From: an uncultured Granulosicoccaceae bacterium
Lineage (GTDB): Bacteria > Pseudomonadota > Gammaproteobacteria > Granulosicoccales > Granulosicoccaceae
Length of the DNA: 64,000 bases
Direction of reading: 5' to 3'
NCBI GenBank assembly: GCA_937922945.1
Contig: CAKZUP010000068.1
Span: forward strand, 1 to 64,000
In this document: piece by piece, positions 37,672-45,958 of the stretch
Layout: each line of letters starts with the position of its first letter
How positions within the stretch are numbered: the first letter of the stretch is position 1
Position numbers and translations under genes: made by a program
Notes under the pieces: generated by a model
What the model was told of the DNA's origin: nothing
Seen by the model: the letters and a program-made list of their open reading frames with translations, nothing else
The model's database searches: none

Positions 37672-38481
37672 ATGATCGCTTCACTCCCCATGTATGATTG
37701 GCCTGAGCTGACTAATCTAACCAATGCGTTTTGGTCAGAGCTGAGTGCAGGCTTTCGAGCGCTCGGTGTAAATGCACCGGAGCAGTTAACTCGCGGTGAC
37801 GAGCATCGGCACTGGCACCGCAACGATCTACTGTTATCTCAAACCTGTATCTATCCTTTGGCCACTGAATTACCCGAGACCACCATCGTACTTGGCACAC
37901 CGGAATACGCTGTACCTCATTGTGCTGGCGGGCAATACGCGAGTGTACTGCTGGTTAAACGCACTGACACCAGACACACACTGGGTGATTATCAAGATAC
38001 CAGGCTTGCTTTTAACGCGGAGAATTCACAGTCTGGATTTAATTCGCTTAGAAACCTGCTGATTAATGAACGGCTTATCGGACCACAAAAAACCAAGTTC
38101 TTCGCGCACGCGATACGCACAGGTTCACATCGTTTGTCCTTACACCGAGTTGCAAACGGCGATGCCGATCTTTGCGCTCTCGACCCTGTCAGTTGGGCAT
38201 TGGCACAACGCTACGAGCCTAGGGCAAGCTCAATTTTGCGCGTGCTACAAATCACCCAGCACTCACCGGCACTTCCCTTGATTTGCAGCAGTTCCTCTAT
38301 TCCCGACAAATTCAATGAGGAACAGTGGCGCAATGAAGTTACTCACATTTTCAAACACGCGATAAAACGCATCAATGCCCCTGAATTGCTGCCGTCAAAT
38401 ATGAGCTACATCGCTAAAGACGACTACCTAAAATTGCAGATTAGTAATTTTGGCATGATTCCTCCAGTGAGTATCGTCTAG
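37672..38481 (+). CDS. PhnD-type substrate-binding domain protein without signal peptide
   Basis: 269 residues. The start IASLPMYDWPE, a central LAFNAENSQSGFNSLRNLL and GDADLCALDPVSW are the pattern of phosphonate/phosphite-type periplasmic binding proteins. There is no signal peptide and no ABC ATPase or permease gene nearby, so it is probably a cytosolic sensor or accessory protein rather than a transporter part. It begins 12 bp after the desaturase. Role unknown. Confidence 0.75.
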   Translation: MIASLPMYDWPELTNLTNAFWSELSAGFRALGVNAPEQLTRGDEHRHWHRNDLLLSQTCIYPLATELPETTIVLGTPEYAVPHCAGGQYASVLLVKRTDTRHTLGDYQDTRLAFNAENSQSGFNSLRNLLINERLIGPQKTKFFAHAIRTGSHRLSLHRVANGDADLCALDPVSWALAQRYEPRASSILRVLQITQHSPALPLICSSSSIPDKFNEEQWRNEVTHIFKHAIKRINAPELLPSNMSYIAKDDYLKLQISNFGMIPPVSIV

Positions 38482-38491
38482 CACGTTTTTC

Positions 38492-38517
38492 TGATCTGTT
38501 ACATTGACAGGGACGTA
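38492..38517 (+). promoter_or_regulatory. ECF11/RpoE-type promoter upstream of DUF6134-SDR
   Basis: TGATCT (38492-38497), 16 bases, CGTA (38514-38517). The start codon of the DUF6134 gene is 36 bp downstream. The same element and the same 16-base spacing occur before rpoE and DUF3833. It likely drives a DUF6134-SDR operon. Confidence 0.7.
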
Positions 38518-38552
38518 TCGCTAGGTGCAACCACTTCTCCTGGAAAAACGCT

Positions 38553-39257
38553 GTGAAACAACGGATTATTGCTCTTCTGGCCGGTACTTACCTGCTCCAC
38601 ATTTTGTTAGCCGTCAGCTCCACGGCAGCAGCCGATAGCACAGAGCAGCGCGACAGCATCACTGCCTCAGCAGCGGCGTCTCTGTACCAGCCAACAACCA
38701 CGTATTCCATTTTCCGAAAAGGGAAAAACATTGGCACGCACACGCTCCGCCTCGAGAAAAATGAAAACGCGTTAACCGTCGATATTGAGTCGAACATTAC
38801 GGTAAGAGTATTAAAAATACCGGTATTCAAATTTAAATACCAATCCACAGAAAAGTGGCAAGACGATCAGCTTGTTTCAGTCGCCTCAAAAACGACAACC
38901 AATAACAAGACCGAAACAGCATCCTTAACCAACAAGGAAAATGAGAGCCTGCTTGAAAGCAACACAGAAAAAAAGACAGCACCTTTACTGAGTTTTGCGA
39001 CTAACCATTGGCACATCGGCGCGCTATCACAATCGCAGCTGTTCAACACCATTACCGGAAAGAGCAGTAATGTATCGATTGAAGCTGTGGGCGAGGATAG
39101 TTTAACGATTAATGGTGTAGCTATAAACACTACCCACTATCGGTATACTGGAGACATTATTACCGACAGCTGGTACGACGATAATAATCGCTGGGTGAAA
39201 CTTGAATTTCTCGGTTCTGACGACAGCACAATCACCTACATAATTAACAACCCCTAA
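38553..39257 (+). CDS. DUF6134-family exported protein
   Basis: 234 residues. A signal peptide is visible: KQR, then a hydrophobic run, then a cleavage region around STAAA. The mature part is beta-rich with repeated strands (YSIFRKGKNIGTHTLRL, VKLEFLGSDDS), the pattern of DUF6134, whose function is not known. The start is GTG 38553, with TCCTGGA about 9 bases upstream. It lies behind an RpoE-type promoter and 16 bp before the SDR gene, suggesting a role in the envelope response to photooxidative stress. Confidence 0.75.
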   Translation: MKQRIIALLAGTYLLHILLAVSSTAAADSTEQRDSITASAAASLYQPTTTYSIFRKGKNIGTHTLRLEKNENALTVDIESNITVRVLKIPVFKFKYQSTEKWQDDQLVSVASKTTTNNKTETASLTNKENESLLESNTEKKTAPLLSFATNHWHIGALSQSQLFNTITGKSSNVSIEAVGEDSLTINGVAINTTHYRYTGDIITDSWYDDNNRWVKLEFLGSDDSTITYIINNP

Positions 39258-39273
39258 TAGCGAGTAAGAGTGG

Positions 39274-40017
39274 ATGAATATTTGGATTACTGGCGCCAGT
39301 AGTGGTATCGGTGAATCGGTTGCACGACTCTACGCCGAAGCCGGACACACGGTATTCGCCAGCGCAAGAAATCAGGACGCGCTAAAAGCCATGGAAAGCG
39401 CGTCTAATGAGTATGCTGGGCGTATCGTGGCTGCACCGCTTGATGTAACAGACAACAATTCAGTTATCGATGCATTTGAAAAAATCAAGCACGACAAGAA
39501 TCCACTCGACTTGGTAATTTTGAACGCAGGTTATTACGAGCCAGTGGAGTTTGCCGATCTGACTCTGGAGCATTTCGAGAAAACGTACGATGTAAACTTG
39601 CGCGGTGTAGTCCGGTGTCTGATACCGGTGCTCAAGTACTTTACCGAACAACAGCATGGCCATATCGCCATTGTATCGTCCGTGTCTGGTTTTCGAGGTT
39701 TACCAAGGGCTGCAGCTTATGGTTCCTCGAAAGCCGCTCTTATCAACATGGCCGAATCGTTGAAGCCCGAATGCAACGCCAACTCAATTCAATTGAGCTT
39801 GATCAATCCTGGATTTGTAAAATCCAAGCTCACCGAACAAAACAAATTCAATATGCCCTTTATCATGGAAACAGAAGATGCGGCAAAGCGCATAGTAGAC
39901 GGTCTGGAAAGCACGGCCTTCGAACTGACATTTCCAAAACGATTCACTTACTGGTTGAAGCTATTCAGAATACTGCCGTACTGGCTGTACTTTGTCGTCA
40001 CCAAAAAGCTACTGTAG
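39274..40017 (+). CDS. Short-chain dehydrogenase/reductase
   Basis: 247 residues, classical SDR. TGASSGIG for cofactor binding, NAG in VILNAGYY, catalytic S-YxxxK (Ser in VSSVSG, YGSSK). The C-terminus has an aromatic, membrane-seeking segment. Cofactor and substrate are unknown. It forms a probable operon with the DUF6134 gene. Similar SDRs accompany RpoE-ChrR regulon lipid genes in other bacteria. Confidence 0.87.
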   Translation: MNIWITGASSGIGESVARLYAEAGHTVFASARNQDALKAMESASNEYAGRIVAAPLDVTDNNSVIDAFEKIKHDKNPLDLVILNAGYYEPVEFADLTLEHFEKTYDVNLRGVVRCLIPVLKYFTEQQHGHIAIVSSVSGFRGLPRAAAYGSSKAALINMAESLKPECNANSIQLSLINPGFVKSKLTEQNKFNMPFIMETEDAAKRIVDGLESTAFELTFPKRFTYWLKLFRILPYWLYFVVTKKLL

Positions 40018-40065
40018 GAGTGGTAGTGTACGCCCGCGAAATCTAACAACGGGCGCAAATGCCGG

Positions 40066-40683
40066 CTAGGATGCGACCGAAAAACGGTTTATAGCGCTGG
40101 CTGTCTTGTCTTGAATGGCCATGCAGGTTTGAGACCCATCGTGCTTGTAATATTGGGTCGACACGTTGCCTATACGAAGGCCCCATTTTTTAACTTCTGT
40201 GCTGTTGTGCAAGCTAAGATCTGGTTGATAAAACATGTAGTCGTTCATTCGTAAACTCCAGAACTTGTTTTCTGCGATCATGACATTCATCGTGTAATGA
40301 ATTTTTAACCCGCTACCTCTCTGCACACCAGTAGCAGCACCAACGAGGGAATTGGATTCCGCCCTAAACGCACCGTCTTCAGCAACGATAACATCCCATA
40401 CGCGTTTTTCAATGACTCCATCTGAATAATAAAGTACTTCATCAAGGCTAAACACATCGCCTTTTTGTTCACCGAAGAAGTCTCCGCAAAAGTGGCGCTT
40501 CACGTTTCCAAACCGATCGGCGAACCAGCCCGATGCGCGGGTATGGCCGTCGAAGTAATCAACAAACTTAAAGTCTGGCCCCTGTGAGCTTAGCTGTGTG
40601 AAATTCACGCTACTGCACCCCGACGTTACACAGGCGGTAATAACCATTACAATCGCCGCAGATTGCAGCCTGATGTTGAACAT
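40066..40683 (-). CDS. DUF3833-family lipoprotein
   Basis: 205 residues. Lipobox TSGC with the lipid-attached Cys near residue 23. The mature part resembles DUF3833 (FDGHTRASGWFADRFGNVKR and W-R-MNDYMF regions), a family known from ChrR-linked gene sets and without a known biochemical role. It has its own RpoE-type promoter 97 bp upstream of its start. It converges with the SDR gene. Confidence 0.83.
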   Translation of the reverse strand: MFNIRLQSAAIVMVITACVTSGCSSVNFTQLSSQGPDFKFVDYFDGHTRASGWFADRFGNVKRHFCGDFFGEQKGDVFSLDEVLYYSDGVIEKRVWDVIVAEDGAFRAESNSLVGAATGVQRGSGLKIHYTMNVMIAENKFWSLRMNDYMFYQPDLSLHNSTEVKKWGLRIGNVSTQYYKHDGSQTCMAIQDKTASAINRFSVAS

Positions 40684-40779
40684 GAAGTCTCTCCTTCATT
40701 AAATCGATAATTGCGCGTTGCGGGGCTGAATTTGCGGATACCATTAGCTGTCCAAGACCGGCGTGTTATTAAAAAGTGG

Positions 40780-40805
40780 TACGGTTCAATTTATCTGCCG
40801 GATCA
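40780..40805 (-). promoter_or_regulatory. ECF11/RpoE-type promoter upstream of DUF3833
   Basis: Read on the minus strand: TGATCC (40805-40800), 16 bases, CGTA (40783-40780). It lies in the 150-bp gap between the cyclopropane synthase gene and DUF3833. The transcription start would be about 90 bp before the ATG at 40683. Confidence 0.72.
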
Positions 40806-40834
40806 ATGCAAGAACAACAATAGTTCACATCGCC

Positions 40835-42124
40835 TCACACTTTCCGGATCTTTAGCAAGCCCACATCCGTATGGCCTATGCTGAAGCCGGTTTCGCAATA
40901 CACCAGATAATAGCGCCACATGCGGATAAATCGTTCGTCGAAATCCATATTCACGACATCCTGTGATGCCCGTTCGAAACGCTCACGCCATGCGGCCAGG
41001 GTTCGCGCATAGCTATCCCCGAACCATTGATCGTGCTCTAACACAAATCCAGCTCGATCTATTTGCTTTTGGAGTGACGTTTTTGTGGGTAACATACCGC
41101 CGGGAAAAATGTAGCGTTGAATGAAGTCAGGACGCGAGCGATAAGCGTTGAATCGATCTTCCATTATCGTGATGGTTTGAATAACTGCGGTTCCACCTGA
41201 TTCCAATAATTCGTTTAGCTTGTTGAAATAGGTATTCCAGTATTTCTCACCAACCGCTTCGAACATCTCTATTGAGACTATATGATCAAACTTACCTTTA
41301 ACGTCGCGGTAATCGGTATGTTCGAACTGTGTCATACCAGTTTGCTCTTTCGGCTTGCCAGAGTGGGATGCGCTGACTGCCGGCTCACTTCTATCAGCCT
41401 GTTTGTGAGCTCTGGCGTAATCGAGCTGCTCGGCTGACAATGACACGCCGGTAACATTGGCGTTGGACGATCGGGCTAATCTTTTCGCCAAGCTACCCCA
41501 ACCACATCCAATCTCCAACACCTTGGCACCGTCCTTCGCTTCAAGAAGCTGCTCTATCAGATCGAGTTTGTTTTGCTGGGCCTGCTCCAACGTTTCATCT
41601 GCAGAATGGTAAATCGCTGACGAGTAACTCATGCTCTTATCCAACCAAAGCTGATAAAAATCATTGCCCAGATCGTAGTGGTAAGCGATGTTGCGCTGAC
41701 TGCCGCGGTAAGAATTTCGGTTTGTCCAGTGCTGCCATAAGTTACCCAACCGTGCGAACCGCCCGCCTCGAGTCGCAGGCCCGATGCGCGCTTCATTACG
41801 CATAATCAATGAAAACAAATTCGGTAGGCTTTCTGTACTCCATTCACCGCGCATATAGCTTTCGGCGAACCCAATTTGGCCATCTGTTATCAAACGACGC
41901 AATGGTTGATAGCTGTGCAAAACCACGTCGGCGTTCTGCTCGACCAACGAACTGCGTTCACCATAGACGTTCGTCGTACCGTCCGGCCAGACCAACGATA
42001 ACTGCCCTTCCTGGAAACCGTGGAGTACTTGCTCAAAGCGGTGTTTTATTCTTTTTGTAACCGCTGCACCAACACCGGTTACGCCACTGCTGGTTATCAG
42101 CGATTGATTTTCTACTTCAGCCAT
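40835..42124 (-). CDS. Cyclopropane-fatty-acyl-phospholipid synthase family methyltransferase
   Basis: 429 residues. SAM-binding motif VLEIGCGWGSLA, preceded by the family hallmark YHYDLGNDFYQLWLD, then MFEAVGEKYW and FIQRYIFPGGMLP. It methylates double bonds of membrane lipids. A roughly 20-residue Ser/Lys-rich insertion (ADRSEPAVSASHSGKPKEQT) sits between beta strands after SLSAEQLDYARAHK and is not usual. Operon with DUF1365 and an FAD oxidase, a known RpoE-ChrR combination. In Rhodobacter, related methyltransferases make furan fatty acids, so this could be cfa or ufaM-like. Confidence 0.87.
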   Translation of the reverse strand: MAEVENQSLITSSGVTGVGAAVTKRIKHRFEQVLHGFQEGQLSLVWPDGTTNVYGERSSLVEQNADVVLHSYQPLRRLITDGQIGFAESYMRGEWSTESLPNLFSLIMRNEARIGPATRGGRFARLGNLWQHWTNRNSYRGSQRNIAYHYDLGNDFYQLWLDKSMSYSSAIYHSADETLEQAQQNKLDLIEQLLEAKDGAKVLEIGCGWGSLAKRLARSSNANVTGVSLSAEQLDYARAHKQADRSEPAVSASHSGKPKEQTGMTQFEHTDYRDVKGKFDHIVSIEMFEAVGEKYWNTYFNKLNELLESGGTAVIQTITIMEDRFNAYRSRPDFIQRYIFPGGMLPTKTSLQKQIDRAGFVLEHDQWFGDSYARTLAAWRERFERASQDVVNMDFDERFIRMWRYYLVYCETGFSIGHTDVGLLKIRKV

Positions 42125-42130
42125 GATTGC

Positions 42131-43138
42131 TTAAGAATTGTTTAGATTGTTGCGTGTAAGTGTATTTTTCGCCTGATGTGAAAACCAGGGAACTCTTTTA
42201 AGCCAAAGCCGGAGTGCTTCCCAATGAATACCGCCCACGACCTTAAAGGTCATAAATGGAATTGAGAAAAAACACCGCAGCAGACTCCCGTTGTTTAAAG
42301 CGTACCTATCAGCCGTATAGCTTGCCGTAAGCAGGTGTCCTTTCTCATCGTTCGCTTTGATAACAATAATTTGCTTTGCCGCTGGTACGTTCAATCGAAA
42401 TTCATAGTTCATATTCATGTGGGCGAACGGCGACACAAACAACTTTTTGTCAGTGGCCTGTGTGATCCAATTGGCTTTTTCAAGCTCGGCGCTGACCGAC
42501 TCTGTATGATCTTCAGCGCAGTGGCCACCACCTGCGCTCTCTGGCGGGGTCTCGCGGTGATCATCATTATCACCGGAAACGCTTTTTTCGGCCTGCAAAG
42601 GTTGATCAACCGGCAGAACATACACATGTCGTTCACCGAAGGTGTTGTGCACCTCATGCAATACCGCAAATACCTCACCCTGATCGTCCAGACAGTAGAA
42701 CAGACTCAACGGATTAAATGTAAAACCACATACCCGGGGGTAGCAGCTGAGCAGTATGGTATGCGGCGGTTGCGTCATACCATTGGCCAGAAGCTCTCTG
42801 CTCACATATTCGCTGAGAGACTCGTTAGCAACCCCGGTTGCGTTTTTCACATTCTTACCCGAACCGTGAATTTCTAACCGACTAACATGGGTTAGCTCAT
42901 TATCCTCCTGATCGACAGCCGGGTCACTGGCGAGCGTCTGCGAGGCTTTTTCGCCGAAATCCTTGTCATAAAAACTGAACAGATTCCAACGGTTGCGAGA
43001 AAATAACCACAATCGCTTCTGCAACTCATCGATTTCACTCAAGTTCAGCAAAAGAGAAAACACACGATAATTGAGTACATGATTGGCAGGCCGACGACGC
43101 TTGTGAAACACCTTGCCGATGTACAGCGCTGAATTCAC
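42131..43138 (-). CDS. DUF1365-family protein
   Basis: 335 residues. The start MNSALYIGKVFHKRRRPANHVLNYRVF and the core FNPLSLFYC, HEVHNTFGERH, SPFAHMNMNYEF are typical of DUF1365, which is always found with cyclopropane synthases and FAD oxidases, function unknown. Two insertions rich in polar residues (about 75-115 and 188-220) are longer than usual. The start overlaps the preceding FAD gene stop by 4 bp; 6 bp separate it from the methyltransferase gene. Confidence 0.85.
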   Translation of the reverse strand: MNSALYIGKVFHKRRRPANHVLNYRVFSLLLNLSEIDELQKRLWLFSRNRWNLFSFYDKDFGEKASQTLASDPAVDQEDNELTHVSRLEIHGSGKNVKNATGVANESLSEYVSRELLANGMTQPPHTILLSCYPRVCGFTFNPLSLFYCLDDQGEVFAVLHEVHNTFGERHVYVLPVDQPLQAEKSVSGDNDDHRETPPESAGGGHCAEDHTESVSAELEKANWITQATDKKLFVSPFAHMNMNYEFRLNVPAAKQIIVIKANDEKGHLLTASYTADRYALNNGSLLRCFFSIPFMTFKVVGGIHWEALRLWLKRVPWFSHQAKNTLTRNNLNNS

Positions 43139-44478
43139 GATAGAGCAACCCTGCTACCTGCTGCAGCCGCAGGCTCTGATACAACGATGCGGTTCGACGG
43201 GTTATCCAAAACCCAAGGCCGTTGCACCGCGCCAAGCTGTTCCGCTACCGCTAAACCCGACTGCACCGCATCTTCATGGAAACCGGAGCCAAAGTAACTC
43301 CCACAAAACCAGGTACGTTGAGCCCCTTGCAATGACCATAGGCTTTGCTGTGAAGCCATTGCTTTAGCGTTGAACATTGGGTGCCTGTAAGTTGTGTGAT
43401 AAATCTGTTTTGCACTCTCGGGCATGCTCGACGGGTTGAGCGTGACGATATAATTTTTATCAGATTGCAAATTCTGCAATCGGTTCATCCAGTAGCTGAC
43501 ACACACTTTTTCCGGTATCGACTTGGACTCAACATAATTCCAGCTGCACCAAGCCCGTTTTCGTATTGGCATAAATGATTCATCGACATGCAAAACGGCC
43601 GTGTTGGCTTCGTACTGAAACGCCCCCAGATGCTGCGATTCCGTTTGGCTCGGGTTAATCAGCATCGACAGTGCCTGATCTGCATGCGTGGCAAGAACGA
43701 CGTGATCCACTTTTAGAATATCCCCAGATGCGGACCGAATTTCAACGCAATCGGTCTCTCGTTTCACGCTGGACACGTGAAAATCTGTTTGTATGTTTTG
43801 TGCTCCAATACTCGCGGCAACCCGTTCAACATAATTGCCACTACCGCCGGTTACGGTTCGCCACTGGGGCCGATTGGTCAGCTGCAGTAAGCCGTGGTTA
43901 TCACAAAACCGAATGAATGCAGCGGCCGGATAATCCATCAACGCATCGGTGGAGGCAGACCAGATCGCAGCCGCGAACGGCATCAGGTGGTCATTAACGA
44001 ACGCATCGGAATACTGGCCAGCTGCCAAAAATTCACCCAGACTAAGATTGCCATCAGCCGGAATGGCGTTCGGCGCTTCCCGATAAAATCGCAGCAAATC
44101 TCGCAGCATCCGATAGTACCGGGGGCGCAACAATAGCGAAGGTTGAGCGAGCAGACCCAAGGGTGGTCCGCCAGCGTACTCGAATTGCCCGTTATCGCGC
44201 GACACCGAGAATGACATATTGCTGGGCTCAGTGGACACCCCAAGCGCATCAAACCAGCGGATCAGATTAGGGTAACAACGCTCGTTGTAGACGATAAAGC
44301 CGGTGTCGATGCCGGGTGCTCTGGCGTCGCCCGTGGCCTGAGTATTGGCGTGTCCGCCCAATTTGCCTGACTGCTCGAGCAACGTAACGTCGTGCTGCTT
44401 TGACAGCAGCCAGCTCGCAGCCAAACCCGCGGCACCACTGCCAATAACAGCGATTTTCATTTTTCCCAATGAATTCAT
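43135..44478 (-). CDS. FAD-dependent amine-oxidase-like oxidoreductase
   Basis: 447 residues. FAD-binding GSGAAGLAASWLL near the N-terminus, IDTGFIVYNERCYPNL, and the C-terminal FCGSYFGSGFHEDAVQSG. This is the monoamine oxidase/phytoene desaturase-like partner of DUF1365 and the methyltransferase. In RpoE-ChrR regulons such genes take part in modified fatty acid synthesis. It is the first gene of the minus-strand operon and is divergent from rpoE; I found no RpoE-type motif directly before it. Confidence 0.85.
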   Translation of the reverse strand: MNSLGKMKIAVIGSGAAGLAASWLLSKQHDVTLLEQSGKLGGHANTQATGDARAPGIDTGFIVYNERCYPNLIRWFDALGVSTEPSNMSFSVSRDNGQFEYAGGPPLGLLAQPSLLLRPRYYRMLRDLLRFYREAPNAIPADGNLSLGEFLAAGQYSDAFVNDHLMPFAAAIWSASTDALMDYPAAAFIRFCDNHGLLQLTNRPQWRTVTGGSGNYVERVAASIGAQNIQTDFHVSSVKRETDCVEIRSASGDILKVDHVVLATHADQALSMLINPSQTESQHLGAFQYEANTAVLHVDESFMPIRKRAWCSWNYVESKSIPEKVCVSYWMNRLQNLQSDKNYIVTLNPSSMPESAKQIYHTTYRHPMFNAKAMASQQSLWSLQGAQRTWFCGSYFGSGFHEDAVQSGLAVAEQLGAVQRPWVLDNPSNRIVVSEPAAAAGSRVALS

Positions 44479-44546
44479 AAACCTATCTTACACAACGAAA
44501 AGATTCCGCGATAGACGGCATAAGTCACATCGGGGTAAATAAAGTA

Positions 44547-44572
44547 TGATCCATATACGCCCCAGGAACGTA
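44547..44572 (+). promoter_or_regulatory. ECF11/RpoE-type autoregulatory promoter
   Basis: TGATCC (44547-44552), 16 bases, CGTA (44569-44572), followed within 20 bp by the ATG (44591) of rpoE. It overlaps the longer upstream reading frame, which supports the later start. Confidence 0.75.
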
Positions 44573-44590
44573 ACCGGATTCAAACTGTTG

Positions 44591-45199
44591 ATGGACGCAG
44601 AGTTGCTCCAAAAAACCAAAGAAGCTGAAGAAGCCAGTAAGGCGCTAACCAAGCGCATGCGCGAAAACCTGATCGCAATCGGCAAAAACCGCGATGAAGC
44701 GGCTTTTCAGGATCTCTACGAGCATTTTGCGGGTCGGATAAAGTCCTTCCTGCTCGGCAAAGGCATGCAGGAAGCCATTGCCGAAGAGCTCACACAAGAG
44801 ATCATGCTGATAGTCTGGCGACGCGCAGAGAGCTATGACGCTGCCAAGGCCGCGCCCAGTACGTGGCTGTTCACTATTGCGCGAAACAGAAGAATAGATT
44901 ACCTGCGGGGAAATTCTCGCATCGAAGTCGAACTGGATGACGAATTGCTTGAAGTGGATGACAGTGCCCCCACTCAGGCTGAGCAGGTAAATTTGGCTCA
45001 ACAGTCAGCAGTTCTGGAAACGGCATTGAATAAGTTGCCTCAGGAGCAAAGGCAAGTGCTGCACTTGTCTTACTTCAGGGGCCAATCACACGGCGCTATA
45101 GCAAAGTGGCTGGACTTACCGATAGGAACGGTCAAATCACGCATCCGTTTGGCTATGCAGTCAATACGGGCGGAACTGGTAGCCGAGGAGATAGAATGA
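44591..45199 (+). CDS. rpoE: ECF sigma factor, RpoE of the RpoE-ChrR type
   Basis: 202 residues from ATG 44591. Region 2: AFQDLYEHFAGRIKSFLLG and AEELTQEIMLIVWRRA, with WLFTIARNRRIDYLR as region 2.4. Region 4: LPQEQRQVLHLSYFRGQSHGAIAKWLDLPIGTVKSRIRLA as helix-turn-helix. This is an ECF11-type factor that answers singlet oxygen. The frame is open to 44546, but the promoter motif lies inside that extension. The stop overlaps the anti-sigma start (ATGA), typical of the rpoE-chrR pair. Confidence 0.9.
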   Translation: MDAELLQKTKEAEEASKALTKRMRENLIAIGKNRDEAAFQDLYEHFAGRIKSFLLGKGMQEAIAEELTQEIMLIVWRRAESYDAAKAAPSTWLFTIARNRRIDYLRGNSRIEVELDDELLEVDDSAPTQAEQVNLAQQSAVLETALNKLPQEQRQVLHLSYFRGQSHGAIAKWLDLPIGTVKSRIRLAMQSIRAELVAEEIE

Positions 45200-45852
45200 A
45201 TACAATATCGCATCACCTGACAGACGAAACATTGCAGGAGTATGCTGCAGGTGTGTTAAGCGTTTCAATGGAAACACTTATCGCGTGCCACCTGACGCTT
45301 TGCCCAGTTTGTAGAGCTCGCGCCGACATGGCAGACGCAATTGGCGGTGCTTCGTTAGACTCAGAGCAAACTGCAGCGCTTACGGGTTCTGCTAGCGATA
45401 TCCTGGCTATGGACAAAACACTTCCGACCATCAAACCGGCTGAATTGCCGCCGGTTGCAGCAGGGTTGGGCGTACCAAAGCCGCTTGCCCGTCTGCTACC
45501 CGGTCCACTTGCCGAGTTACCGTGGAAATCATTCGGTCCGGGCATGAAGCAGTACAATCTAAGCCCACAACCACGAAAGGAAGGCGCATTCAAACTCCTC
45601 TCTCTCGACCCTGGGTCCCGCATGAGCAAACACACCCACGAGCATCGTGAACTTACGTTTATTGTTAGCGGTGCTTATTCAGATGAGCTTGGGCAATTCA
45701 ATGCGGGCGATATCTCTGATCTTTCTGGAGATCACCACCACATGCCGCATGTCGTATCGGATGTGCCGTGCATATCGCTGATTGCGACAGATGCGCCGGT
45801 GAAGTTCGATGGGTTGTTTGGAAAAATCGTTCAGCCATTTGTTGGCATATAG
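45196..45852 (+). CDS. chrR: ChrR-type zinc anti-sigma factor
   Basis: 218 residues from ATG 45196, with GAGGAG upstream and ATGA overlap with rpoE. The N-terminal zinc anti-sigma domain has H6/H7, H32, C36, C39, matching the spacing of R. sphaeroides ChrR (H6, H31, C35, C38). The C-terminal cupin shows KHTHEHRELTFIVSG, with the metal-binding His-x-His-x3-Glu pattern, and later HHHMPH. It holds RpoE inactive until singlet oxygen or peroxides act on the cupin. A strong hairpin follows at 45912. Confidence 0.9.
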   Translation: MNTISHHLTDETLQEYAAGVLSVSMETLIACHLTLCPVCRARADMADAIGGASLDSEQTAALTGSASDILAMDKTLPTIKPAELPPVAAGLGVPKPLARLLPGPLAELPWKSFGPGMKQYNLSPQPRKEGAFKLLSLDPGSRMSKHTHEHRELTFIVSGAYSDELGQFNAGDISDLSGDHHHMPHVVSDVPCISLIATDAPVKFDGLFGKIVQPFVGI

Positions 45853-45911
45853 TCGGCATATCAGTTACTGGTGCACAACAGTAACGTAACGCTTAGTTTA
45901 TACGACGTGCC

Positions 45912-45958
45912 TGGCTGCTTGACACTTTCCGAGGGTCAAGCAGCCAAGATTATTTTTA
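45912..45958 (+). terminator. Terminator of rpoE-chrR
   Basis: A 12-bp perfect stem, TGGCTGCTTGAC (45912-45923) and GTCAAGCAGCCA (45935-45946), with an 11-base loop, followed by a T-rich tail ATTATTTTTA. It also lies just after the convergent rfbB stop. Confidence 0.88.
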
